Source: Pseudoalteromonas peptidolytica
Lineage (GTDB): Bacteria; Pseudomonadota; Gammaproteobacteria; Enterobacterales; Alteromonadaceae
DNA length: 64,000 nucleotides
Direction of reading: 5' to 3'
Assembly: GCF_012641745.1 (NCBI RefSeq)
Contig: NZ_WEHZ01000018.1
Span: forward strand, 47,173-111,172
Part shown: piece by piece, positions 9,833 through 20,520 of the stretch
Position numbering within the stretch: the first letter of the stretch is position 1
Layout of the letters: each line of letters starts with the position of its first letter
Notes under the pieces: model-generated
The model's database searches: none
What the model was told of the DNA's origin: nothing
What the model saw: only the letters and a program-made list of their open reading frames with translations
Translations under genes and position numbers: made by a program

Positions 9833-10036
9833 ATGGAAATTGTTGTGAACTTAGATGTGGTCATGGCCATGAGAAAGGTCTCATCCAAAGAGCTAGCAAA
9901 AGAAATCGGCATCACAGAAGCGAACTTATCGCTGTTAAAGCGCGGTAAAGTCAAAGGCGTTAGGTTTGAAACACTGGCCCAAATTTGCAATTATTTGGAC
10001 TGCCAACCGGGCGATATTCTAGAATTTAAACCTTAA
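9833..10036 (+). CDS. Small XRE-family HTH regulator (YozG-like)
   Basis: 67 residues, almost entirely a Cro/C1-type helix-turn-helix (SSKELAKEIGITEANLSLL...). It ends in the CQPGDILEF motif typical of YozG-like regulators. Its start lies 2 bp after the DUF2975 stop, so the two are co-transcribed and probably translationally coupled. It likely regulates its own operon. Confidence 0.85.
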   Translation: MEIVVNLDVVMAMRKVSSKELAKEIGITEANLSLLKRGKVKGVRFETLAQICNYLDCQPGDILEFKP

Positions 10037-10122
10037 TCTGTTTATGTGTTTGCATTCGCTGTTTTGAATACCGACATGCTAAGTGTATCTATCTAAACGG
10101 GTAAATAAATAAGAGACCTAGT

Positions 10123-10159
10123 TTAAACAAAAAACGCGAGTTACTGGTTAACTCGCGTT
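10123..10159 (-). terminator. Terminator of gorA
   Basis: Stem AACGCGAGTT/AACTCGCGTT (10133-10142 and 10150-10159). On the minus strand it is followed by a run of T, placed 33 bp after the gorA stop. It may also stop transcription from the XRE gene. Confidence 0.75.
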
Positions 10160-10191
10160 GATTATTTAGCCTTAATGATTAAATTATGAGG

Positions 10192-11550
10192 TTACCTCAT
10201 AGTAACAAACTCCTCGGAGCCGGTTGGGTGTATCGCGACTACCGAGTCAAAGTCTGCTTTGGTTGCGCCCATTTTCATGGCAACGGCGAAGCCTTGGATC
10301 ATTTCATCTACCGCAAAACCGATACCATGCAGGCCAACAATTTTCTCTTCTTTACCCGCACAAACAAGTTTCATACGACATGGCTGGCGATGCTGAGTAA
10401 CCGCTGTGTACATTGCAGCAAAGGTAGAGGTATAAACCTTGATATTGTCTTTGCCGTATTTCTCTTCGGCTTCTGGCTCGGTTAGACCAATGGTACCAAT
10501 TGGCGGGTGGCTAAAGACGACGGTAGGGACTAAGTCGTAGTCCATTTTGGCATTTGGCAATTCAGGATTAAATAGGCGCTCAGCGAGCATTCTTCCCGCT
10601 TTTACGGCAACTGGAGTCAGCTCTATTCCACCATCCATAATGTCGCCTAAGGCATAAATACCTTTAGCTGTGGTGTTTTGCCACTCATCAACTTTAATAT
10701 GGCCACTAGGTGTTGTTTCTACATCTGTTGCGGCAAGATTGATAAGATCAGTCATGGGCTCACGACCAATCGCCCAGATCAGTGTGTCTACGGTATATGA
10801 TTCACCATTTTCAAGGTGTAAGGTGACTGAGCCATCTTCTTCTTTGGTGACAGATTTTGGTGTTGCGTGGGTATGTAGTGTAGGCCCTTCTTTTTCCATT
10901 ACCTCAGTTAATGTTTCAACTAAGATGGGATCAAAGTTACGCAGTGGAGCGTGCTTACGAACAAATAAGTGTGTTTCAGTGCCTAAGCTATGTAATACAC
11001 CTGCAAGCTCTACTGCAATATAACCTGCGCCAACAACCGCAACGCGACGAGGCTGCTCTTTAAGCTCAAAAAAACCATTAGAATCGATGCCATGCTCAGC
11101 ACCTGGAATATTTGGAATGGTTGGGCGGCCGCCTACGGTGATATTGATATGGTCAGCAGTATATTGCTCGCCGTTGACTTCAATAGTGCGGTTATCGACG
11201 AATTTAGCAAAGCCATTGATCACGGTAACGCCATTTTTGGCAAGGTAGTTGTTATAACCTTGGTGGATCCGACCAATGTAGGCTTCTCGGCTTTCGACAA
11301 GTTTTGCCCAATCAAAATTCTTTAGTTCAACATCAAAACCATAATCTGGAGCGTATAACTTAATTGCTTCTGCAACTTGAGCACCATGCCACATCGCTTT
11401 TTTTGGTACACAGCCCACGTTTACGCAAGTGCCGCCTAAATGTTTTGCCTCTATTAGTGCAACTTTAGCACCTCGCATCGCTGCTCTGTTTGCAGATGCT
11501 ATTCCGCCGCTACCACCGCCGATCGCGATATAGTCAAAATGTTGAGCCAT
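10192..11550 (-). CDS. gorA: Glutathione-disulfide reductase
   Basis: 452 residues, full length. It is an NADPH- and FAD-dependent homodimeric cytosolic enzyme that reduces oxidised glutathione. Visible features: FAD-binding [13 protein letters not shown], redox disulfide [16 protein letters not shown](P)-binding [11 protein letters not shown] followed by basic residues (VRKHAP) as in NADPH-specific members, second FAD motif YALGD, and the C-terminal catalytic [14 protein letters not shown] ribosome site lies before ATG 11550. It is divergent from prlC; no OxyR site was recognised. Confidence 0.96.
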   Translation of the reverse strand: MAQHFDYIAIGGGSGGIASANRAAMRGAKVALIEAKHLGGTCVNVGCVPKKAMWHGAQVAEAIKLYAPDYGFDVELKNFDWAKLVESREAYIGRIHQGYNNYLAKNGVTVINGFAKFVDNRTIEVNGEQYTADHINITVGGRPTIPNIPGAEHGIDSNGFFELKEQPRRVAVVGAGYIAVELAGVLHSLGTETHLFVRKHAPLRNFDPILVETLTEVMEKEGPTLHTHATPKSVTKEEDGSVTLHLENGESYTVDTLIWAIGREPMTDLINLAATDVETTPSGHIKVDEWQNTTAKGIYALGDIMDGGIELTPVAVKAGRMLAERLFNPELPNAKMDYDLVPTVVFSHPPIGTIGLTEPEAEEKYGKDNIKVYTSTFAAMYTAVTQHRQPCRMKLVCAGKEEKIVGLHGIGFAVDEMIQGFAVAMKMGATKADFDSVVAIHPTGSEEFVTMR

Positions 11551-11727
11551 AAAAATTCCTCGCCAATTATTTATTTTGCTTAAATCCTACTACTTTATAT
11601 TAAGTAAATAGAAAAAGTGCACACCTGTAGACCGATATTAAGCAAAAATCTGTTCAGATACTTGTAAATGCGGCCTAACACCCTTATTTCAACCTTAATA
11701 TTAGATTAGAAGATAAAGAGCGTGCCC

Positions 11728-13767
11728 ATGAGTAACCCATTAATCGGGCTAGAAGGATTGCCCCCTTTTTCGAAAATTAAGCCTGAGCACATTGTTGAAG
11801 CATTAAAGGCTGCAATTGCGCATTGCCGTGAGACCATTGATGTTATCTTAACGCAGCAAAACATCACTTGGGATAACTTTGTTGTACCTTTAGAAGAGGC
11901 TGACGATAAACTCAATCGCGTGTGGTCGCCAATTTCACATATGCACTCGGTGGTTAATTCAGAAGCGTTACGTAAAGCCTATGATGAATGCTTGCCTTTA
12001 ATTTCTGAATATTCAACCTATGCAGGACAGCACCAAGGGCTATATAAAGCCTATGCGGCATTAAAAGAGTCTGAAGAGTTTGAGCGCCTGACTACAGCGC
12101 AGAAGACAACCATAGATAATGCCCTGCGCGATTTCCAGTTATCAGGTATTGCATTGGGATCACAACAACAAAAACGTTATGGTGAAATTGTTGCGCGGTT
12201 GTCAGAGTTGGCTTCAAAATTTGGAAATAATGTCATGGATGCAACCCAAGCATGGCATAAGCAAGTGACAGACAAGGCGCTGCTAACTGGGTTGCCTGAG
12301 TCCGCACTTGCGCTTGCAGCACATACTGGCGAAGCAAAAGGATTGGATGGTTGGGTATTTACCTTAGACATTCCTTCTTATTTGCCAATAATGACATATG
12401 CAGATAACCAAGCGCTTCGTGAAGAAGCTTATCGTGCGTTTGTAACACGCGCCTCGGATCAAGGGCCAAATGCTGGCGAGTTTGATAACTCAGCGATTAT
12501 GCACGAGGCGTTAACGCTTCGACATGAACTTGCTCAATTGCTTGGCTTTGCTAACTTTGCAGAAAAGTCACTGGCGACAAAAATGGCAGATAGTCCAGCT
12601 CAAGTATTTGAATTTTTGAATGACTTGGCCGTCAAATCAAAACCTCAGGCAGAGCAAGATGTTGCCGAATTACGCCATTTCGTTCACCAAGAGTATGGCA
12701 TTAGTGAATTACAGCCATGGGATTATGCGTACTATAGCGAAAAGTTAAAACAAGCGAAGTACGCCATTTCTGATGAAGCATTACGACCGTACTTCCCTGA
12801 AGCAAAAGTGCTTTCAGGGCTATTTGAGACGGTTAACCGACTGTTTGGTATTCGCGTAACGGAAGTTGAAGGCGTTGATGTTTATCATTCGGACGTACGT
12901 TTTTTTGAAATATACGATGCCCAAGATCAACTACGTGGTCAGTTTTACCTAGATCTCTATGCCAGAGAGCATAAGCGTGGTGGAGCGTGGATGGATGACT
13001 GCATGGGTCGTAAGCGACGTTCAAACGGTGAATTACAGATCCCTGTTGCTTATTTGGTATGTAACTTTAATAAAGCGGTGGGTGATAAACCTGCACTATT
13101 TACCCACAATGAAGTCACGACTTTATTCCATGAGTTTGGTCATGGTATTCACCACATGCTAACCCAGATAGATACGGCACCGGTAGCAGGTATTAATGGT
13201 GTGGCATGGGATGCGGTTGAGTTACCTAGTCAGTTTTTAGAAAACTGGTGTTATGAGGAAGAGGCGCTAAACTTTATTTCAGGTCATTATGATACGGGTG
13301 AGCCATTACCAAAAGAGCTGCTTGATAAGTTATTGGCAGCTAAAAACTTTCAGTCTGCTATGCAGATGTTACGTCAATTAGAGTTCTCATTGTTTGACTT
13401 TCATATTCACGCAGACTTCGAGCCAAACAAGCGATGTCAGATCCAAGCTACTCTTGATGATGTGCGTGCGCGAACGGCAGTGGTAAAAGCGCCAGACTTT
13501 AACCGCTTCCAGCATAGCTTTAGCCATATTTTCGCTGGTGGTTATAGCGCAGGTTACTATTCATACAAGTGGGCTGAAGTACTCTCTGCGGATGCGTTTT
13601 CTAAATTCGAAGAAGAAGGTATTTTTAACCCCAGCACTGGCCGTGAGTTTATGCAGCACATATTGGAAAAAGGGGGTTCTGAATCCCCTATGGTGTTGTT
13701 TACTCGTTTTCGAGGTCGGGCACCTACTGTCGATGCACTGCTGCGTCACAGTGGTATTGCAGCGTAA
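11728..13767 (+). CDS. prlC: Oligopeptidase A (M3 family)
   Basis: 679 residues, full length. This cytosolic zinc metallopeptidase degrades small peptides, including cleaved signal peptides. The zinc motif FHEFGHGIHH is followed by the second metal ligand region (VELPSQFLENW), and the C-terminus has the substrate-binding HIFAGGYSAGYYSYKWAE block. ATG 11728 is preferred over the in-frame GTG 11722 because the family begins MSNPL/MTNPL. In E. coli prlC is followed by rsmJ; here a response-regulator gene lies between prlC and rsmJ. Confidence 0.96.
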   Translation: MSNPLIGLEGLPPFSKIKPEHIVEALKAAIAHCRETIDVILTQQNITWDNFVVPLEEADDKLNRVWSPISHMHSVVNSEALRKAYDECLPLISEYSTYAGQHQGLYKAYAALKESEEFERLTTAQKTTIDNALRDFQLSGIALGSQQQKRYGEIVARLSELASKFGNNVMDATQAWHKQVTDKALLTGLPESALALAAHTGEAKGLDGWVFTLDIPSYLPIMTYADNQALREEAYRAFVTRASDQGPNAGEFDNSAIMHEALTLRHELAQLLGFANFAEKSLATKMADSPAQVFEFLNDLAVKSKPQAEQDVAELRHFVHQEYGISELQPWDYAYYSEKLKQAKYAISDEALRPYFPEAKVLSGLFETVNRLFGIRVTEVEGVDVYHSDVRFFEIYDAQDQLRGQFYLDLYAREHKRGGAWMDDCMGRKRRSNGELQIPVAYLVCNFNKAVGDKPALFTHNEVTTLFHEFGHGIHHMLTQIDTAPVAGINGVAWDAVELPSQFLENWCYEEEALNFISGHYDTGEPLPKELLDKLLAAKNFQSAMQMLRQLEFSLFDFHIHADFEPNKRCQIQATLDDVRARTAVVKAPDFNRFQHSFSHIFAGGYSAGYYSYKWAEVLSADAFSKFEEEGIFNPSTGREFMQHILEKGGSESPMVLFTRFRGRAPTVDALLRHSGIAA

Positions 13768-13785
13768 CAATATTTCCATTCTAGG

Positions 13786-13810
13786 CGCCTTCATTTGAAG
13801 GCGTTTTTTT
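13786..13810 (+). terminator. Terminator of prlC
   Basis: Stem CGCCTTC/GAAGGCG (13786-13792 and 13797-13803) with an ATTT loop, followed by seven T. Confidence 0.9.
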
Positions 13811-13891
13811 GCAATCAAAGTAAGACATTTGGCTAGCAAATTCACTATCTCTGACTATTCTATAAAGATATGAATTAATAGGGAAGGCCAC

Positions 13892-15043
13892 ATGACTAAA
13901 CTGGTTCTTGCCATTGACGATGATAAATTGGTCCACCACATCGTGGATGAAGCATTATCACGTACCTGCAAAATTTTACATGCTAAAAATGGTGAGGAAG
14001 GCTTACGACTGGCAAATAAATACCGCCCGGACATTATTTTGTTAGACGTTGAAATGCCCGGAATGTCAGGATTTGAAGTCTGTGAGCAGCTCAAAAAGCA
14101 AAGCGAAACTGCAGATATTCCAGTAATGTTTTTATCTTCGAGAACAGATATATCGGAGCGGATGCGTGGTTATAATGCAGGGGCTGCGGACTATATCGTC
14201 AAGCCTTTTAATGCAGAAGAATTACTCGCCCGTATTAATGTCCTTGATGACTACAGAAAAACGTCTTCAAAGTTAAAGCAGGATGTGCAACGAGCGCAAA
14301 CAACTGCTGAAATTGCCATGACAGACTCAGGCGACATGGGGCGCATTATGCGTTATGTTGGCCAGTCTTATCATGCCCATGATTTGAGCACCCTAAGCAG
14401 CTATTTCTTAGAGTTTTTTATTCCTATGGAACTGGATGTTGCAGTCGCTTTTTGGTATCGCCAAAGCGCTACGTTTTACTCCAGCGAAGGAGTGATCCAG
14501 CCAATAGAACAAGAGCTGTTTGAAAAGCATAAAAATGGCAGTCGGTTTGTCGATTTTGGCCGTCGAACAATTATAAATTATCCAAAAGTTTCTCTGTTAA
14601 TCAAAAATATGCCGGTCGATGACGCTGGGGTGTATGGCCGTTACAAAGATCTCTTTCCTCATATTTTGGAAGCGACAGATGCCAAAATAAAAGATATGGA
14701 GGTGAGTGAAGATGCGCTCACGAAAGTCGAGCATATTGGTCAAGTATTTGCCGAGTTGAGCGATCACCTTAGCGGCGTGGGTAATCACTACAGTGGTAAA
14801 GTGGCTGAGTTTCAATCATTGATTCAAAGCGAACAGCTCACCGCTTTACAGCCACAGGAACGCGAGCGCTTACAAGAGCTTTATAAACACTTTACCTACT
14901 TAAGCGATGAACTCACCATTATCAAGTATAAGTTGGGTGAAGTTACTGAAATGCGTCAACAGCTTATTGAAAGCCTAAATAAAATTGCGAAACCCTGGGA
15001 TGAAGGGGAGGTTGCATCGCAGGTAGATATTGAATTGTTTTGA
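13892..15043 (+). CDS. Response regulator with REC domain and uncharacterised output region
   Basis: 383 residues. Residues 1-125 form a receiver domain: acidic pair DDD near 8-10, phosphoacceptor in [10 protein letters not shown] (about Asp51), conserved Ser in FLSSR and Lys in VKPFN. The remaining 260 residues are not a recognised DNA-binding or GGDEF/EAL output. A middle portion (about 145-270) contains hydrophobic beta-like stretches, and the C-terminus is helical and coiled-coil-like ([21 protein letters not shown]). No histidine kinase is adjacent. Its stop overlaps the start of rsmJ, so the two are probably co-expressed. Confidence 0.75.
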   Translation: MTKLVLAIDDDKLVHHIVDEALSRTCKILHAKNGEEGLRLANKYRPDIILLDVEMPGMSGFEVCEQLKKQSETADIPVMFLSSRTDISERMRGYNAGAADYIVKPFNAEELLARINVLDDYRKTSSKLKQDVQRAQTTAEIAMTDSGDMGRIMRYVGQSYHAHDLSTLSSYFLEFFIPMELDVAVAFWYRQSATFYSSEGVIQPIEQELFEKHKNGSRFVDFGRRTIINYPKVSLLIKNMPVDDAGVYGRYKDLFPHILEATDAKIKDMEVSEDALTKVEHIGQVFAELSDHLSGVGNHYSGKVAEFQSLIQSEQLTALQPQERERLQELYKHFTYLSDELTIIKYKLGEVTEMRQQLIESLNKIAKPWDEGEVASQVDIELF

Positions 15044-15876
15044 ACGCTTGTGGGATATTCAAAGACAGTATTGTGGGAAAAGCGTATACTGCTCGGGTTG
15101 ATAACCCTTGGGAGTTAAGCTTGTATATTCATACCCCATTCGAAGAAAATAGACTCTACCTAGATACGCTTACAAAGCTATTTGACCTTCCAGCTCTTAG
15201 TCTGAATGAGTCAACGTTTCAACTGCATTATGATGAATTAGGCTTACAGCTGGTAAAAAAAGATGAGCCCAAGCTTGGTGCTATCCGCGTTGATTTTGTT
15301 ACCGGCGCTGTTGCACATAGGCGTAAATTTGGTGGTGGCAAAGGGCAGGCTATTGCTAAAGCTGTAGGGTTGAATAAAGGTGTAGTCCCAACTGTACTGG
15401 ACGCAACAGCGGGGCTTGGGCGTGATGCCTTTGTACTGGCTTCAATGGGTTGTAAGGTAGTACTACATGAACGAAACCCCATAGTCGCGGCGCTATTATA
15501 TGATGGATTGCAACGTGCCTATCAGGATGGCGAAATTGGCGAGTGGGTGCAAGCGAGTATGAGGTTAGAGTTTGGCTCTAGCCATGCGCTATTGGAACAG
15601 GCTGATTGGCGCCCTGATGTAGTATATCTTGATCCTATGTTTCCACATCGTGACAAGTCGGCACAGGTAAAAAAAGAAATGCGAGTGTTTCAAGACTTGG
15701 TCGGTAACGATCTTGATGCTGATGCGTTACTACCATTTGCGTTGCAATTAGCAAGCAAGCGAGTTGTAGTTAAACGGCCTGATTATGCTGGCTTTTTAGA
15801 TAATACAACACCAAGTATGCAGATTAAGACTAAAAAAAATCGCTTTGATGTTTATGTTAACGCAGCAATGAAATAA
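15040..15876 (+). CDS. rsmJ: 16S rRNA (guanine(1516)-N(2))-methyltransferase RsmJ
   Basis: Up to 278 residues. SAM-dependent methylation of G1516 in 16S rRNA. The SAM-binding motif [16 protein letters not shown] and the catalytic-type YLDPMFP motif are typical of RsmJ (YhiQ), together with [16 protein letters not shown]. The TTG at 15040 overlaps the preceding stop by four bases; it is a plausible coupled start, though a GTG about 11 bp further in is an alternative. The N-terminal position is therefore uncertain. The prlC-rsmJ neighbourhood of enterics is kept, with one insertion. Confidence 0.9.
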   Translation: MNACGIFKDSIVGKAYTARVDNPWELSLYIHTPFEENRLYLDTLTKLFDLPALSLNESTFQLHYDELGLQLVKKDEPKLGAIRVDFVTGAVAHRRKFGGGKGQAIAKAVGLNKGVVPTVLDATAGLGRDAFVLASMGCKVVLHERNPIVAALLYDGLQRAYQDGEIGEWVQASMRLEFGSSHALLEQADWRPDVVYLDPMFPHRDKSAQVKKEMRVFQDLVGNDLDADALLPFALQLASKRVVVKRPDYAGFLDNTTPSMQIKTKKNRFDVYVNAAMK

Positions 15877-16035
15877 CCATAAAATAGTTTGTTTTTTAAT
15901 CGGTAGGTGTCCGGATGGATATACGCCAAAAGTATGGTTTTGCGTATTTGTACACAAAATGGTTCCAGATTTAATCAAGTTGTCATAAATCCTTAATACT
16001 CTTGCAGGGCATGTTTATAGAGGGGTTGTGATTAT

Positions 16036-17955
16036 ATGCGCGTATCTACTTTTACTCGGTTGCTAGCAATACTGTTGACGACTGCGAGTATTTTACTTGG
16101 CGCTAGCCTATTGTGGGCAAGCAAAGTACTAACCGAACTTGATGTTCAAGGTGCGGCATATAATCAGGTTAAAAACACCGTGATTATTGAGCTTGAAGGG
16201 ACGATAGAGGATTACTTGAGCGCGGGTGATAGCCAGTATTTAAGTAAGGCTGATGCGCAAATCAATGCACTCCAACAAGATGTTAATAACCTACCTGAAG
16301 CGCTGAGTGCGCAGATAAGACAAAAGTTACAGCAATTACAGCAAGACATCTCTGAAAAGTACCGGGCACTTGGCAAGCTATCCGGCAACGAGCTAGCACT
16401 ATTAGATAACGCCTTAAGGCAGATGTCAGGCTCGGCATCCAGCCTGGTAAAATATGCGATTAAAGCGCAAGAAAGCGACCTAAAAGCGGCCTACTTTGAA
16501 CTTGCCTCTGATTACTTTAGTGAAGTCTCCAATCTCAGTCTATATACCTATCAGTTAGTGATGTCTTATGAGCCGCAAACAGAGCAGAGTTTAATGGCAA
16601 GTCTACGTCGACTAACAGATATTGCACAGCAAATTGAGCAACTTGAAAATTTAGGGGTGATGAGTGAGGTAGATGAAGACGAGTTATTTTTGGGGGCCGA
16701 AGCCGAAGACCTAGCACTTGAAATTAAAGCTGAGCTTGTAAGTTGGCCAAAACGTTATGGCCGAGATCTTAACAACACACTACAGCAATCCAAAGAGCGT
16801 CAAGCAGGTATGTTGGCATTACGTGGCGATATTAAATCAATCTCAGAAAATATTTTACAAGCTGAGGCGCAGCTGATTGCTGATCAGGCTGCGGTAAAAG
16901 CCAACGTATTTATGCTATTTGGTGGTGCAATTGGTTTACTCGTGATACTGGCAGGTACTGTATACCTTGTTCAATTTAAACAAGTCCTTACACCATTAAG
17001 GCAACTACGAGATGGCTTTGCGCAACTGATAGAGAGTAATGAACTTAGTAATATTAAAAGTAAGAATCAAGATACTGAAATTGGCGAAATAGCGAGCTAC
17101 TTCAACCAATTAATCGATAGACAGCGAGCAGAGGCTGATGAACGTTCAGCAATGCTTGGCGTTATTAATACTTTTATGGAAGAAATGAATACCAACTTGG
17201 CAAAAATATCGACTCAAGCAGGAGGGACTTTTGAGCAAGTGGAGCAAAACCAAGCGCAACTCGATTCGGTGAGGCAATTAGGTGCAGAGGCCAATCACAT
17301 TAATGCACAAGTTGCTGATAACGCAAATAATACATTTGAGGCGATGACGCAAAGCGTGGCTTATGCTGAATCGATGCTGAGTGCGTCATCGACTACACAA
17401 AAGCGCGTTGAACAAGGCTTAGAAAGTTTGAATGAGTTGCTAACTGGCGTGTCTGATGTCAGTAAAGTCATTGATATGATTAGCTCAATTGCAGAACAAA
17501 CCAACTTGCTAGCGCTTAATGCAGCTATTGAATCTGCTCGTGCAGGAGAGCATGGACGTGGATTTGCGGTAGTTGCGGATGAAGTGCGCAAGCTTGCTCA
17601 ACAAACACAAGCTTCATTAACGGATATTCATCAGCAACTCAACGTCCTTAGCGATAACTCGAATAAAGTTTCTACCCAAATTTCAGCACTAGCCGATGAG
17701 GCGCAGCAACAAACTAACCATGCTCAAGAATTAAAGCGAAATTCAGAAGGTGTGGCGCACAGTGCGCAAAGTGCCAATCAGGTGGCGGCGCATGCGATGG
17801 ATCTTGCTAACCAACAATCTGATTTATTAGACACTTTCGGTAAGGCTATGGATAACATGAAAGGCCAAGTTAATAGCTCTCATGAGCAAGTACAGCAAAT
17901 CCAACAAAGCCTAAAAGAAAAGATGCAGGAAATTCGCAGTACCTTAGGATTGTAA
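16036..17955 (+). CDS. Methyl-accepting chemotaxis protein
   Basis: 639 residues. N-terminal transmembrane helix about 8-30, a largely helical periplasmic sensor of about 260 residues (length and helicity suggest a helical bimodular-type domain), a second transmembrane helix about 292-315, a HAMP domain to about 370, and a cytoplasmic signalling domain. The conserved hairpin tip [21 protein letters not shown] is near 485-505. No C-terminal CheR/CheB-binding pentapeptide is present. It is a lone receptor gene; the ligand cannot be told from sequence. Confidence 0.93.
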   Translation: MRVSTFTRLLAILLTTASILLGASLLWASKVLTELDVQGAAYNQVKNTVIIELEGTIEDYLSAGDSQYLSKADAQINALQQDVNNLPEALSAQIRQKLQQLQQDISEKYRALGKLSGNELALLDNALRQMSGSASSLVKYAIKAQESDLKAAYFELASDYFSEVSNLSLYTYQLVMSYEPQTEQSLMASLRRLTDIAQQIEQLENLGVMSEVDEDELFLGAEAEDLALEIKAELVSWPKRYGRDLNNTLQQSKERQAGMLALRGDIKSISENILQAEAQLIADQAAVKANVFMLFGGAIGLLVILAGTVYLVQFKQVLTPLRQLRDGFAQLIESNELSNIKSKNQDTEIGEIASYFNQLIDRQRAEADERSAMLGVINTFMEEMNTNLAKISTQAGGTFEQVEQNQAQLDSVRQLGAEANHINAQVADNANNTFEAMTQSVAYAESMLSASSTTQKRVEQGLESLNELLTGVSDVSKVIDMISSIAEQTNLLALNAAIESARAGEHGRGFAVVADEVRKLAQQTQASLTDIHQQLNVLSDNSNKVSTQISALADEAQQQTNHAQELKRNSEGVAHSAQSANQVAAHAMDLANQQSDLLDTFGKAMDNMKGQVNSSHEQVQQIQQSLKEKMQEIRSTLGL

Positions 17956-18065
17956 CAGGTAGATTGTGCTAACTCATTGTTGTTAAAGCAGAGCTTGATT
18001 CTTCACCTTGTCTAGCCAGAAGTGATCTATTGATACAAGGCAAGTCTGTGTATCAATAACTGGCG

Positions 18066-18303
18066 ATTGGAAGTGAATTCAACGCAGTTAGCGCTAAAAC
18101 TGGCTGCTAGAAAGGTATTATACCAATTTGACTTAATACTTGCTCAATTTGAAGGAGTAAATCTGACGCTAACAGCGTTAAAAATTTCTCATTTAGAGCA
18201 ACTAAATAGCAAAATTTTTGCCTAGTTATCGACAAGATTTTCTCGCCTCAAAATAGACCACTTAATTAAGCAAATTGGTATTAATTATCCGCAGTCCGGG
18301 TTA
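18066..18303 (+). repeat. Dispersed repeat family B, copy 1, split by a MITE
   Basis: The core at 18066-18120 (ATTGGAAGTGAATTCAACGC, then CAGTTAGCGCTAAAACTGGC and TGCTAG) continues after the MITE at 18281-18303 (TTAATTATCCGCAGTC). The same core is uninterrupted at 45644-45717, and a shorter piece occurs at 21067-21100. A more loosely similar leader (CTTGTCTAGCCAGA) starts near 18006. Confidence 0.8.
18121..18280 (+). mobile_element. 160-bp MITE, copy 1
   Basis: Starts TACCAATTTGACTTAAT and ends with its near-perfect inverted copy ATTAAGCAAATTGGTA, so terminal repeats are about 16-17 bp. It is flanked on both sides by TTA (18118-18120 and 18281-18283), a 3-bp target duplication. It has no coding capacity and internal short palindromes (ATTTAG/CTAAAT). 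It is identical in length to the copy at 59899-60058, with two mismatches seen. It must be mobilised in trans; the transposase is not in the window. Confidence 0.88.
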
Positions 18304-18308
18304 CTCAT

Positions 18309-18332
18309 TAAAAAAGGCCGAGTACGGCCTTT
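18309..18332 (-). terminator. Terminator of the subtilase gene
   Basis: Stem AAAGGCCG/CGGCCTTT with a 4-base loop. On the minus strand it is followed by T residues, about 45 bp after the stop. Confidence 0.85.
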
Positions 18333-18375
18333 GCATGGGGGAAGAAGGCTCATCTTGAGCCTACTGCATGTTTCT

Positions 18376-20520
18376 TTATGGTTTGTACTGTGCGTCTAGT
18401 GTTAAACCTGAGAAGGTACGATAAGCATTAATGCTTAAGTGCCACGTACCAGCTTGTGGGTTGGTGATAACACACGTTTCAGTATTTCCACTTTCATATG
18501 GACGGCAGTCATAGCTTGTCGTGGTTGGGCGAGCGCCAAACTTAACAAACAAGTCAGCATCGCCTGAACCGCCAAACGTTTTTACAGTAAAATCGCTCAT
18601 GCCTTCTGGTACTTCAATTGTGTAGTGTACCCATTGGCCGCTTGATGCTGATACATCTTCGATAGTACCACCACCGGCTTGCGGAGTGCCTGTGCTTGAA
18701 CCTGAGGTAGTCGCGACTAAGCTAACACCTGAATAGGCTTGATAGCCGTTGATCATTACATGATAAGTTCCAGCCTGTGGGGCATCAAAACTACAGGTTT
18801 CTGCATTGCCACTTTCATAAGGGCGACAATCATAACTTGCTGTAGTTGGCTGACTTCCTAACTTCACATAGAGATCTGCATCACCTGTGCCACCGCTCAT
18901 TGTGAAAGTCACATTAGTTTTGCCTGCTGGTACCTCGAAAGTGAAGTATTGGCTACTGCTTGCGCTTCCGCTCAATCCTGTTTTTGCTACACCATCTTCA
19001 AGCACATTGCTTGTTGGTGGTGTTACATCGCCACCTAGTGCTTCGTTAACTGCTGCTGCTGCATCCACAACACCGGTTCCACAGTTTGAGCAGCTACCAG
19101 CAAAGTTACGCGTGGTATTTTTCAAGATTGCTTCTACTTCATCTGGAGTCGCAGAAGGCTTTGCTTGTTTGATCAGTGCGGCAACACCTGCTACGTGCGG
19201 CGCAGCCATTGAGGTACCTTGTGAGTAATGATAGCTGTCTGCAGAAGGTGCACCAGAGCCTGAGTTATGCGTAGATAAGATACCTTCAGGGTCGTTGGCA
19301 AAACTTTGCGCACCACCAGGTGCTGCGACATCAATGTTTGTACCATAGTTAGAGTAGTAAGCACGACTACCATCTCGGCCGACTGACGCTACGTTTACCA
19401 CGCCGTTACAGTTACCAGGGTTATAGTTAGCTGAATTATCGTTGTCGTTACCTGCTGCAATGACAATCACAGTACCATTATTACGGGCTTGGTTGATTGC
19501 GTTTTGTGTTGTTGCACTACAAGCGCCACCACCACCTAGACTCATGTTAATCACGTCAGCTGGGTTTGCATTTGCTGGAATTCCAGACACTGAACCGCCA
19601 GAAGCCCAAATAATACCGTCAGCGATGTCTGAGGTTAAACCACCACATTTACCAAGCACACGAACAGGTACTACCTTTGCGTCGTAAGCAACACCGGCAA
19701 CACCTTCGCCGTTATTTGATACTGCAGCAACAGTCCCCGCTACGTGCGTGCCGTGCCAGCTTGAGTCTTGATCGGCACGAGGAACTGGCTGACCTGTAGA
19801 ATCGGTACCACATTCACCACGTGTTACGGCATCACCTGGATCGCGAGCATCGTTGTCACGAGCACCGCCATCATTCGCAACAAACGTGTCTGAGATCATG
19901 TCATAGCCCGGCAAAATATTTGCGTCTAAGTCAAGGTGCGGTCGGTAACCTGTATCAAGCACCGCGACTACAACCCCTTGTCCTGTCGCTTTATCCCAAG
20001 CCGCTGGAGCATTGATCCCCGCAGCAGCTTCAAAATAATGCCATTGGTCGCTATAACGAGGGTCGTTAGGTGTTGCGAATGGTTTCAACATCTGATCGAT
20101 TTCAATATATTCAACGTTGCCAGACGCCATAACTTCACTCATAAATACCTGTGCTTCTTTAGCTGATAGCTTTTTGTCTGCACGCATTACATGGTGGTTA
20201 CTCAATGCCATAGGGCGAACATAGTGAGCTTTGGCACTCGCTTTTTTACTTTTAAAACCTTTTACAAAGCTTTCTGCACGTTGTTGCATTTTTGTTGGTT
20301 GCAGATCCTCCGCTGCAAGTCCCATCATTTGTGAACTAGCATCTTTATATTTAATAATAAATTGAGTGCCAAGTGTGTTCTGAGATGAGAGCTTCTGTGC
20401 GGTAGCTGCAAGTGCTGTATCGTTTTGAATAGCTGGTGCTGCGGTAGCTGCTGATGCGCTAAATAGCGCAGCTACAGCAACGCTAAGTGTTGCGCGCTTA
20501 AAGTTTTTATTGATTGTCAT
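18376..20520 (-). CDS. Secreted subtilisin-like serine protease (S8) with two PPC domains
   Basis: 714 residues. Sec signal peptide (about 1-28, ending AATAA), an I9-type inhibitory propeptide (about 50-148) and an S8 catalytic domain (about 150-490). Triad: Asp189 in AVLDTG, His256 in HGTHVAG, Ser437 in GTSMAAPH, with Asn358 in AAGN as oxyanion residue. Two pre-peptidase C-terminal (PPC) domains follow at about 510-605 and 620-712; they repeat the block DADLYVK/DADLFVK...TSYDCRPYESGN..ETC. PPC domains are normally removed after secretion. It is likely an extracellular alkaline protease for feeding on protein, exported by type II secretion. Single gene with its own terminator. Confidence 0.95.
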   Translation of the reverse strand: MTINKNFKRATLSVAVAALFSASAATAAPAIQNDTALAATAQKLSSQNTLGTQFIIKYKDASSQMMGLAAEDLQPTKMQQRAESFVKGFKSKKASAKAHYVRPMALSNHHVMRADKKLSAKEAQVFMSEVMASGNVEYIEIDQMLKPFATPNDPRYSDQWHYFEAAAGINAPAAWDKATGQGVVVAVLDTGYRPHLDLDANILPGYDMISDTFVANDGGARDNDARDPGDAVTRGECGTDSTGQPVPRADQDSSWHGTHVAGTVAAVSNNGEGVAGVAYDAKVVPVRVLGKCGGLTSDIADGIIWASGGSVSGIPANANPADVINMSLGGGGACSATTQNAINQARNNGTVIVIAAGNDNDNSANYNPGNCNGVVNVASVGRDGSRAYYSNYGTNIDVAAPGGAQSFANDPEGILSTHNSGSGAPSADSYHYSQGTSMAAPHVAGVAALIKQAKPSATPDEVEAILKNTTRNFAGSCSNCGTGVVDAAAAVNEALGGDVTPPTSNVLEDGVAKTGLSGSASSSQYFTFEVPAGKTNVTFTMSGGTGDADLYVKLGSQPTTASYDCRPYESGNAETCSFDAPQAGTYHVMINGYQAYSGVSLVATTSGSSTGTPQAGGGTIEDVSASSGQWVHYTIEVPEGMSDFTVKTFGGSGDADLFVKFGARPTTTSYDCRPYESGNTETCVITNPQAGTWHLSINAYRTFSGLTLDAQYKP

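Larger units (their letters stand above)
17956..18375. other. Intergenic region holding nested repeats
   Basis: 420 bp between convergent genes. It contains an older dispersed repeat (about 17998-18303) interrupted by a 160-bp MITE (18121-18280), then the terminator of the subtilase gene. No ORF is supported. Confidence 0.8.

Noticed and set aside
10186..11325. Plus-strand ORFs across gorA
   Set aside because: Antisense shadows of a clear glutathione reductase gene.
13561..13845. Minus-strand ORF across the prlC end
   Set aside because: Antisense to conserved prlC coding sequence and its terminator.
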